Origin: Triplophysa rosa
Taxonomy: Eukaryota > Chordata > Actinopteri > Cypriniformes > Nemacheilidae
Assembly: GCF_024868665.1 (NCBI RefSeq)
Contig: NC_079890.1
Location: 31,327,848-31,391,847 of the forward strand
DNA: 64,000 nt
Direction: 5' to 3'
The position numbers and the translations under genes were made by a program. Below, in pieces: positions 55,331 to 64,000 of the stretch. Positions within the stretch are counted from its first letter, which is position 1, and each line of letters opens with the position of its first letter. The notes below the pieces were generated by a model. The model saw only the letters and a list, made by a program, of their open reading frames with translations. It searched no databases and was not told the DNA's origin.

Positions 55331-56269
55331 GGAGCCCCTTTAGGGACATGGGGTGGAAAAAATATGAGAGGGAAGAGAAAATATATTTTTAAAGGTTTTG
55401 CGTTATCTCGCAAAACTTTTGCGTTCTCTCGCAAACATATTTGCGTTATCTCGCAAAACATTTTGAACACTTCATGTTTAATGTCCCGCTGGCAGAATTT
55501 AAGACTAGCTCCGTACATAAACATTGGTCTATAGTCGCAGATTCCCGGAACAATAACTTGTGAGCTAAACGTTCTTATAACACAAATGACACCTCATTCT
55601 ATGTAACGTAAACAATGAATTTTAACTTAATTTCCCACAAATCGAGCCTTGTATTGATCTCAGGCGGGAGCCGGCTGAGACAAGACCGAAGGGATCGTCT
55701 GTAAAGTGCAAAACCCGAAGATCATTAGGCTACGAAAAATAGTCATTAACTTCAGTGCTACATACTGTAGTATAACTAAAATCAGTTTAAATTCAGCAGG
55801 AGAGCATTAATGTGTAAACTGAATTTGGTGAGACTTCAGTGTGTAACATTTAAGTTATTAATGACTATTTTTGTAGTAACACTTTTCGGATTTACAGTCA
55901 CTTTGCAGACGGTTTCTTTGGACTTGTTCATGTCGCCTGCTCATATAGAGATCAATTTATATTCTCGTTTTGAGGAAGACTAGGTTGTAGATCATTGTCT
56001 AAGGAATTATGTGTTATTTGTGTTATAACAACGTTTAGCTCACGAGTTATTGGTCCGTGAATCTACTCTGAACTGCTCCATTGTTAATGTACAGAGCGAG
56101 ACAACAGGATGTTTGAATGTTTTGCGAGATAACGCAAATATGTTTGCGAGAGAACGCAAAAGTTTTGCGAGATAACGCAAATACGTTTGCGAGATAACGC
56201 AAAACCTTAAAAAAAATGTTTTCTCTTCACTCTCATATTTTTTTCCACCCCATGTCCCTAAAGGGGCTA
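55331..56269. mobile_element. 0.94-kb TIR DNA element with palindromic subterminal repeats
   Basis: Left AGCCCCTTTAGGGACATGGG is inverted at the right as CCCATGTCCCTAAAGGGGCT. The inverted arms are about 140 bp each. Inside each arm, three to four units of TTTGCG-AGATAA-CGCAAA-type sequence (or its AGAGAA variant) recur at about 20-bp spacing (55403-55470 and 56120-56205). Each unit is itself a 6-bp inverted repeat. The core has no ORF of note. TACG adjoins both ends, but part of it may belong to the termini. Not assigned to a superfamily. Confidence 0.7.
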
Positions 56270-56429
56270 CGTACAAATTAGATAAAGAGGTTGAAATAGC
56301 TAAAAAATAAATGAACAGTTTTAAACATCATAAACAATATTAAGTTTATAAGGCATAATCAAATTTTCATATTCACTATGTGAACTGTGAACAATGTGAA
56401 CCTGTGAACTGTATGACTCAAAAGAATAT

Positions 56430-56625
56430 ATTTCGAGAAATGTCTCAGTAGTTTTGGGTTCTTACAATCGAAGTCAATGGGATCCAGTGTTATTTGGTTA
56501 CCAACATTCTTCAAAATATCTTTTGAGTTCTGCAGAATAGAGAAAGTCATACAAGTTTGGAATAACACAAGAGTGAGTAAATGGTGAAAGAATTGTCATT
56601 TTTGAGTGAACTTTCCCTTTAATTT
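56430..56625. mobile_element. TTAA MITE family B, partial copy
   Basis: AACATTCTTCAAAATATCTT, GAGTAAATGGTGAAAG, and right end GAGTGAACTTTCCCTTTAA. The left terminus is missing. Confidence 0.6.
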
Positions 56626-57136
56626 CTCCTAAAATGACTAAACAATATAACAAAATAACAATACTCAGAGAGACACTGAACACCAGTGTTACATAAAAGT
56701 GAAAGCAACATTTTATTAACCATTCCTGCAAACTGTGACATTTAGTTTTTCAGTTTATATTCTCCAGTGGTTTGTTTGATAAAAGCACTTCAGTGATGGA
56801 GAAATGACCTTACCAAGACCTGGCATAGATGGTTATGTAATCAGATTATTTTGTACAAATATGAGGCAGTGCAGGCTGATTACAGCATAAATAATGCAGG
56901 CATGCAGAGACTCACGATGCATCACAAAGTACAGTACATGCCGGATAAGAATATAACCATAAAATGAAACATGAAAATCATTTAAGCACAAGTCCACACT
57001 GTGCTCTCTAACTTTCAAACACACATTCTCATTTTTAGGAGTTGTATCCAAGTCGGCTTTTCTTTATTGGGGTTGCATTAGCTAAATAAAGTTCTGAATG
57101 TAATTCTAATAATGAAATTGTCTCGTCATCCAACAG
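56626..57136. other. End of the 32.9-kb intron
   Basis: No element recognised. Ends TCTCGTCATCCAACAG, the acceptor of the next exon. Confidence 0.6.
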
Positions 57137-57319
57137 GTGTTTCGCAGTGGAGAGGGTATGGGCATACGTCTGGACAGCGCGTCTGCGTTTCAAGGGGCCA
57201 TCATCTCACCTCACTATGACTCACTGCTGGTTAAAGTCATCGCCAGTGGCAAAGATCTCCCCACCGCTGCAACCAAAATGCACAGAGCTCTTACAGAATT
57301 CAGAGTGCGAGGAGTTAAG
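57137..57319 (+). CDS. pc: Pyruvate carboxylase exon (biotin carboxylase domain, part 2)
   Basis: The 183-bp exon, 61 codons, starts after CAACAG and ends at AAG before GTAGGT, phase 0 at both ends. It reads [18 protein letters not shown], then [18 protein letters not shown], then [15 protein letters not shown], the C-terminal part of the biotin carboxylase domain of pyruvate carboxylase. It continues directly from GRIE of the exon at 24089-24251. The [11 protein letters not shown] motif is conserved in biotin carboxylases and helps form the ATP/biotin site. The following residues (the TN-I motif in the family) would be in the next exon, outside the window. Intact; no unusual substitutions that I can identify. 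Confidence 0.96.
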
Positions 57320-58889
57320 GTAGGTGCTGCTTCACCCGAAATGTTTAAAACTGATTGGTTTGTTGGGTTTTCAAAGTGATTTGATAAATGCAGGGCTATA
57401 CTTCTCCAGATGTGGATGGCCACTGTCTTGCAGAGTTTAACACACCTCTTTGTCACCACATGTGGACAGCACATCACAACATGTTTTGCAGTGCATGTGA
57501 TTCTTTAAAGTGTGACTTTAAATGGGAAACATGTACACGAAATGTCTCAAAACAGCATGTTTTGCGAATGTGAAATTCATAAGAAAATTGGTAGTTTGTA
57601 AATTTTGCTGCAAATTTTAACATAATATTTTATTTACTATTTTTCAATAGATCACTTAGGAAGACGTTAACAATGCTGGTCCAGAAGAATTGTTCAAAAT
57701 TACACAAACATTTGAGCAAAATACAACCAACAGAACATTAATAACTGAATCAATATGAATATATTTAAGAGTTTATCATACATATATGGTTGCTGTCCTT
57801 CTGAAAACACAGATGTCCAAATTCGTTGTTTTTCAGGAAATGGAAAAGCGCTATACTTTTTAAATGATTAAATACTGTGTTGTCAAAGTCGACAAGGACT
57901 TTTTATACTTTGTATTGGTTAGATATTTGCAAAGCCCAGTGACAAACATTAAGGATGACAGATAATATTTATTTATAGAAAGAAATATAGATCACAAGGT
58001 TCTAAAGATTAAATAAATAAAAACTGGGGAAGTGCTTCTGGAACAGTGATTAAATCTTGCAAAGTAGCCTATATTAGAAATGTTTCTGTAACTTATAAAA
58101 AGTTGAAGTTGCTAAACTTATTTCGATAAATTGAAGTAATGTAAAAAAAATATGTGCCATGTCATCGTTTTTTTACAGTGTAGCTATGTTTGTTGAAGCA
58201 TTTTTTTAAAGAACAAAGTAATGTGTAATTATTGTAATTCATTTTGGCAATTTGTTTGGCTGTTGCACATGCAGTAGACAAATGTACGAATATGGGTAAA
58301 ATATTAAAATAATGCGTTAGCAGTGTTAAAAAATTAATCATTCTATAATTTGGGAACGTGCAGATTTTGCCAGGCTTACTTTTATCTCATGTATTTTTGT
58401 GTTGACTTTGCAGCTTTATGTTTACCTATTATGGCTTTGAGGCTCCCTGACTTCTAAGAACGTTCAGTTGCTTATTATCAGACGAGGTCTTTGATTGCTG
58501 TTTCTAAAACCCACAGAATCTCAGGAGATCATAAGGAGGTTCAAAAGAAATAAAGGTGCCTTTTTCGAGATTTGCCTCAACCAGCAACAGTCAAGCACAT
58601 ACACACAGTACTGGTGAAGGGTACATGATGAGACAGTTGACAAGACTTGTCTTGACTAGTGATCTGTCCTACAACAGACAAGTCGCCCATAAGTTGCCGT
58701 CAGTATGTTGTTAGTTAGATCAAAGACTTTGTGACTCAGATTTGTCATTACTCACTGTTGTTATTGCAGTCATACCTGTTTTTCAAATGCCCCGCTGCAT
58801 TTTGGGTAATAGGCAGAACAGTTGTGCGTTAGTGGGCTGTCATAGTTGTGCATCATGACTCTTTAGTAATGATCTTGAAATTAGCCCAC

Positions 58890-59389
58890 TGTAGCGGTTT
58901 TAGCTAACGTTATTATATTGATGAGCAAAGCTCACCAAATATGATTCTCCACCAGATCTTTCAAAATCATATCTGTGAAATGAGTTATTTAAAACATCAA
59001 TTTCAGTCAAGGAATTAGTTTAGCTCAAAGGAAAATACGTATAATAATCGTGATCGAATATACATATTTTACGGTCTCTGATTGGTAATATAAAGCATAA
59101 CAATGCTTGTATGCATTCGTCCAGCAAATACCTCAATGATATCATATACTTTACGTTATCTCATGGCCATAAGTAACGTGACTTTACCAAACAGGATTTA
59201 GAGCAAAGGTAGCGTAAATCAAAACACAGTAAAAGGGACTAAGTTTGTCAGTGTGAATACAGAAAACCCATCACAAATGAATATATATGGTTGTTTATTA
59301 AACTCTACTCTACATGGTAAACAAAACAATGACGATCGCATAAAAAAACAAATAACGTTACATGAAACACAAATGCGCTAGGAAGCGCT

Positions 59390-59428
<39 letters not shown>

Positions 59429-60421
59429 CATGGCAGCGATTTCTGAACTCCAATAAAAATCATCTTTAACAAAGAGGCACAGACTTAACGCAGCTATTCT
59501 ATAAATAGAAACGGATACTTGCAAGGTCTGTGCTGGACCGATATCCATATGCGCGTGTAGAGATGGAATTGTTCAAAAGGTTTCAGAAGGCAAGTCCTGC
59601 CGAAAGTTGCGGGCCTCGTGATCGGCCGCATGGCCTAGCCACGTGGCAGCAGAGTCCATTGTTCCTTCTTCTCCCCCAGTGGGGGGAGAGGGCAGTCTCC
59701 GAAGAGACGCCACGAAACAAGTTTTAGATCAGAAGAGAAGAGAGGAAGAGACAAGAGGCGGTTTTCAGAGCAGGCTCGATATTTAACATCATGAGAGGGC
59801 ATGCCCACCTGAGTTTGAATCAACCAATCAGAGTTGAGCAGGGAAGAGGTTCTTTGTCCACTCAACAGCTAATTTGCATCTTTATGAGATATCATTCCAA
59901 TTATAACATAATGAAAAGAAAGTGTTCTATGGTCACACAATGTATATAAACAAGGAGGAATTGTAAAGACAAACATTTAGATATCAAATATGCTAAGGTT
60001 TGAAGTGCATCAAGACATGATTCATTCGGAGGTACGAATACAAACAAAGCCTGAATTAACTTGCCTATTTAACAATTACAGATTATTTAAAAATGGCAAG
60101 AGCGACAACATATAACCTAGATATTTACATATATTTATAGAAAATGACAATTGAATCACAAGTTCCTATTTGTCAGAGAAGTTTCTCTGGTTAGCCAAGT
60201 TTAATATTAGACCGAGAGACTTCTCCCCTCTGCTTTGAAGCTTAGGAGTCGTAAAATATCCAACAGAGAAACAAAAGGTTATCAACACTCTCAGTGAGAG
60301 GTTTTGACTCTGGTCTTTTGATGATCGTATCAAGAAACCAGGAAAAAGGGGAGTGAAAGGGGGTTGATGGCTCTTCTTTCAATGACTCCGACCATTTGGC
60401 TTTTTGGCTAAATTCTCTACA
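58890..60421. mobile_element. 1.53-kb solo LTR (TGTAG...CTACA) with CCAC duplication
   Basis: TGTAGCGG at 58890 and CTCTACA ending at 60421; CCAC at 58886-58889 and 60422-60425. It has no gag or pol. On the minus strand there is a TATA-like CTATAAATATATG (near 60130-60140) and an AATAAA (plus TTTATT near 59296); on the plus strand TCTATAAATAGA near 59500 also looks promoter-like, so orientation is open. A (GA)n run lies at 59396-59427. Ends, 4-bp duplication and phrases such as GATGAGC and TTCTCCACCA are shared with the LTR at 9656-17839, so the two are related. The superfamily is undetermined (retrovirus-like or gypsy). Confidence 0.65.
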
Positions 60422-61189
60422 CCACTATTAAGGGCTCATCTTCCTATCAATCAGAGCTCGGTTTTTACATTTGCATTCATTTTTCTGCCCTCTGGCAACA
60501 TGCTATATTGAAAAAATTACACCTGTTATTTCTTTTAATGCGGCTGACTCTGGTGTTTCAGTTTCAAAGTGGCCATATTTCAGGTCTTTTTTGTCCTCAT
60601 TAATTTATTACATCATTCATATTGCACTAGCAGAGCTCCTTTTATCAGCGGCTCAGACAGCATCCAATTAGCCAGAATGAATTCTGCCCGCAGTATTTTA
60701 CCATGAAATCTCTCTCAACACTAGTTAGCTTCTTAGACAAGATGCCTGAGCACCAGATTGTACTGACCTGAAAAATGTTGGAACAGATGTACTGTAGTGT
60801 GTGTGTGTGTGTGTGGGTGTGTGAAGGAGAGGAATGAATGGAGGAGGGAGTAGGGCTCGGGGGGTCGAGCATGGGGTTGTAGAACAGGCTAAAGAGCATC
60901 TCAGTGGGAGATGCTAACTGTAAATGACGTGTCAGTTGATTGTGCCCGTGGCAACTGTCACCAACAAGCACGTTTCGCTAAGAAGATGGACTGGTTATAG
61001 GGTTTTTGCGTTTGGGTGAGAAAGACAAAGATCTTTTGTTGCCAGACCTTCAAATCGCCTCCACACAATGCAGCAAGACCAGAGGAACTGTGTGATGTTT
61101 TTCTAGCATTCCAATAACATAAAAAAATACAAAATTTGAATTATTTTTACAAACAATGCAATGTTGGATTCAGTGGTTAGCCAGCCTAC
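60422..61189. other. Intron sequence, nothing assignable
   Basis: A short GT run near 60797. No recognisable element. Confidence 0.45.
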
Positions 61190-61430
61190 AGACGGTTTCG
61201 GCGGCAACAACATAAACAAACGTTATGTGGCCCAAACTTAACCTCCGGTAGACCTCCACAAAGAATATATAACTTTTGAGTAGTTTTAATTTAATTTAAT
61301 ACAATTTATATACAATAAAATAATCATATAAATTAATATTTACCTGAATTAAATATAAAATAAATAGTTATAACCAAACAAAGACCGGATGCTAACTTTG
61401 GGCCAGGGCATGCGTCCTATGAAACCATCT
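61190..61430. mobile_element. Short TIR element family C, copy 2
   Basis: Left AGACGGTTTCGGCGGCAAC, right CCTATGAAACCATCT; 241 bp and the same order and orientation as 29780-30004. Interior CCCAAACTTAACCTCCGGTA and ACCGGATGCTAACTTTGGGC. Confidence 0.65.
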
Positions 61431-64000
61431 ATAAAAGGGCATATTCTGTCGTCACTTTGAACTGTGATATGAGAAATATTTGACTGTAAAAAAAAACACG
61501 CACCTCACATCAAAAGCAGGCAAATATAACTTTACAAATCATCCAATTTTGTAGAGAAATTCACTTTACCAAAGTACCATATCTAATCTGATCTTCTGAA
61601 CAAGTGTGCCTTTAGGGTTTTCTGTACGAATGCGAGTTGCTGAATACTTCTTTAGATGTTCCCCGAAAAGTGCAAATTCGAAGCGAAAATATCTGCCGTT
61701 TTCTTGATCCTTTATGAAAAAGAGAGATATGAGGCGAGTGGAGATGACAGCATTTAAAGAACAGAAAAAATTGAGAGGTATAAAAAGCGGAGAAAGATGT
61801 GTTGAAAGCAAGCTAATATACTTAAAAGGGTTTCTGTACGTGAAGTTCTTTTGTCTCTGGTATATTTCGCTTTGAGACATTTCTTTCTACCTTGGTTTTG
61901 ACATTACGTGTTTTCAGGCATTTTTAGGAGCTTGTTACGGAGGAAAGAAATACAGAGATAAGGAACGGGAACAGGGGTTGAGAGGGAAAGCGTTTGGTGA
62001 AGTGGCTCTTTGAAGGAGGGGGGCATTCAGGAACCATCAAATCAAAGCCTGGCCATCCTCTGATGTGCCCTGCACCATCTCGCTGTGGTTCTTTTTAAAA
62101 TCTCTCAACTTCTTCCTTCCATTTATGTTTTTTTTTCTATCTATCCATCTAATCAACACGTTGGGCCGTAATCTGCCGTTCGCCGCTGTCTGGAGACGCT
62201 GTTAAGAAGACTCCTGACTCTGCTGCATGAGCAAGAAGCACAATGAGATCAAACTGCAGTCTATAATAATAATTCAATCTCATTGAATGTTACGGAGCCT
62301 TATCTGTGCTGAGAAAATGAACTGTGGAATAACATGAATTAAATGACTGGGATAACAGGAGCTTGAAAAGTTATTTTGCCTAAAAGTGAAAATTCTCGCC
62401 CTTGTGTCGATTCATATGACTGACTTTGTGATGCATCAAAAGGGACCGTTTAAAGAATGTTAATGCTTCTAAGTGAGCAGTTTGAGAATTTTAGTTGTTC
62501 ATTTTTTTGTGGTCAGTGTTTTTATTTTAGTAAGTGTTATTTACTGTTTCTTTAGTTTTTTTGAGTATTATTTACTGTTGAGGTAGTATTTTTAAGTACT
62601 TTAGTTAGAGATAATTGGTCTCGGTCGATAAAAGCTGTTTTCTAACTATCGGCTATCGGCCGATGATCAGGGCTGATTATCTTGTCAATCAAAAGAGGAC
62701 AGGAAAGTGCAATGAATTCGTGCTCTGCATATAGAAAATGTTTAGAAACATCACCAATTTGATGTTCAATATTAGTAGTCGTTATATGAATTAATAACAT
62801 TCAGAAAGTTGAGAAATTTAGAATTTAGTTAATGCTTGTTAATATAACCACCGAACTCTCTGTGTTTTTGAATATTTTGGTGAGTGGTATTTGCTGCTTA
62901 GTTAGTATTTTTAGAGTATTTCAGTATTATTTAATGTTTTGTTAGTATTTTTATAAGCATTATTTACTGTTTAGGAAGTTTTTTTCATGCAGTAAAAGGT
63001 GGCCAGTGATTTTCAAAATGTAAGTCGCATAAAAATGTGTAGACAGAAATTGTATTTGATATTAATTGAGGAGACTTGGTTATTGATTCATTCATTATCT
63101 AAACAGTCCAGCTATTTATTTATTCATTCACAGACACAAATATTTGTTCATATACCTGTCTACACCAGATGCGAGTAACCCGACGCCAAGACAAACCCAT
63201 TAAGAACAAGGCGTTTGTCGCGTTGCATCAGGCCACATCCAGTGTGGACAAAATTTTTAGTTATAATAGGTTCTATTGTCTTTCGTTCCATTGCATCGTG
63301 TCCGGTGTAAACAGGGTGTCATGCATTGCACTGCTAAATACGACATGCTGTCATAGAAACATAATAGATTTTAAAATGACGCAATCAATGTCTCTGCCTC
63401 TCAACCCCATTTCCATCAGTCTTTGTTGTATTTTACTTGATCTTCATGCATTTAATTGGCTTATGCGGTACATTCATTAAATTGGCTCTTAGGTAAAGTT
63501 GGTACATGTTTTAGGTTCTACATGGGAATGGGATGGGCATGTGTAGAGTACTTGAGTGCATGTAAAAACCAACAATCCTTGATTGTTGTAATTTTCTCGA
63601 AATTCTTATCAAAGACAAACAAAACTAAACAAAGCCCAACTCAATGGAACATATTGTGTGTTGAGGTTTTTTTGAGACATGTTTCCGTGACACGTCTTAA
63701 ATCTGACATTCAAAAAAAAGCAGGAAGAAAGGATCGATTTATCTGTCAAGTGCTCGAGTAAGTAGACAAAATGACCCAACTGCCCGTCCCTGGCACGTGT
63801 GTTAAATAGGTTTGAGGTTAATCATTTATTAGAAGTGTTGCAGTTGAGAGAAGAGGAGACAGAAAGATCGTCAAGGTTTTTATGTATTATTCATGTCGAC
63901 AGAACAGAAATCTCAGAGAAAGAGAGAACATGGAGAAAAGTGGGAGGAAGAGGAAAATCGAGAGAATGAGCGTAGGAGGAACAGGCAAAACAAGGAAATG
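61431..64000. other. Intron sequence with possible hAT remnant near 62600-62690
   Basis: AACTATCGGCTATCGGCCGA near 62645 resembles terminal sequence of a degenerate hAT-type repeat, but no boundaries are visible. 63160-63320 resembles a dispersed repeat phrase (GTCCGGTGTAAACAGG). Otherwise nothing assignable. Confidence 0.35.

Larger units (their letters stand above)
24252..57136 (+). other. pc: Pyruvate carboxylase intron, 32.9 kb
   Basis: Starts GTATGC and ends CATCCAACAG. It joins two exons whose encoded text is contiguous in the protein family (GRIE then VFRSGEG), so no exon is missing between them. It is unusually long and contains the elements listed individually, including a complete 5.1-kb retrotransposon. 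Confidence 0.9.
57320..64000 (+). other. pc: Pyruvate carboxylase downstream intron (partial)
   Basis: Begins GTAGGT. No further exon is visible to the window end, so this intron exceeds 6.6 kb. 57320-58885 has nothing assignable. Confidence 0.8.

Noticed and set aside
54965..55534. 189-codon plus-strand frame
   Set aside because: It spans a Harbinger-like MITE and the arm of another TIR element, so it is not a gene.

Overview
This is a vertebrate, almost certainly teleost (probably cyprinid), genomic window. It consists nearly entirely of the introns of one plus-strand host gene, pyruvate carboxylase. Only two exons fall inside it: 24089-24251 and 57137-57319. They are adjacent coding exons, joining in frame, of the biotin carboxylase domain, and a 32.9 kb intron separates them. 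Host coding DNA totals 346 bp of 64,000. The fish assignment rests on the mix of DIRS, Tf1/sushi-type gypsy, Gmr1-type gypsy and abundant TTAA-flanked MITEs. A 12-base run of N inside a CT microsatellite at 52315 is an assembly gap.

Region by region. 1-2112: 3' end of a plus-strand DIRS retrotransposon (broken tyrosine recombinase and a perfect 59-bp inverted repeat), followed by a 561-bp solo LTR with a 5-bp target duplication. 3641-8066: a TTAA MITE, a MITE fragment, large CT/GT/AT microsatellites and AT-rich intron. 8067-18215: a three-level nest. A minus-strand DIRS element is interrupted by a solo LTR (TGTAG...CTACA, duplication ACGG). That LTR is in turn interrupted by a near-intact 6.3-kb Tf1/sushi-like chromovirus with 1.06-kb LTRs (duplication GATGC), and it also carries a hAT transposase fragment. 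20080-21967: two MITEs sharing one TTAA site, one of them split by a 1.26-kb DNA transposon.

The 32.9-kb intron holds a mariner-type MITE, a truncated LINE, many copies of two TTAA MITE families and two copies of a third short family. It also holds a young, complete Gmr1-type gypsy element at 33149-38263. That element has one uninterrupted 1394-residue ORF with the integrase placed before the reverse transcriptase, LTRs differing at 2 of 435 positions, and duplication ATAC; it sits inside a PIF/Harbinger-like element with TTA duplication. Further right are a long TTAA element with a spliced-looking ORF (50418-51350), a Harbinger-like MITE (54987-55270) and a 0.94-kb TIR element with palindromic subterminal repeats (55331-56269). 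The following intron carries a second 1.53-kb TGTAG...CTACA solo LTR (58890-60421).

The elements are independent insertions, not a pathway. Their insertion order can be read from the nesting, and both complete LTR retrotransposons lie antisense to the host gene. The most notable items are the Gmr1-type element with copia-like domain order, the chromovirus with an apparent self-priming site and a canonical -1 frameshift heptamer, and the uncharacterised DNA elements.
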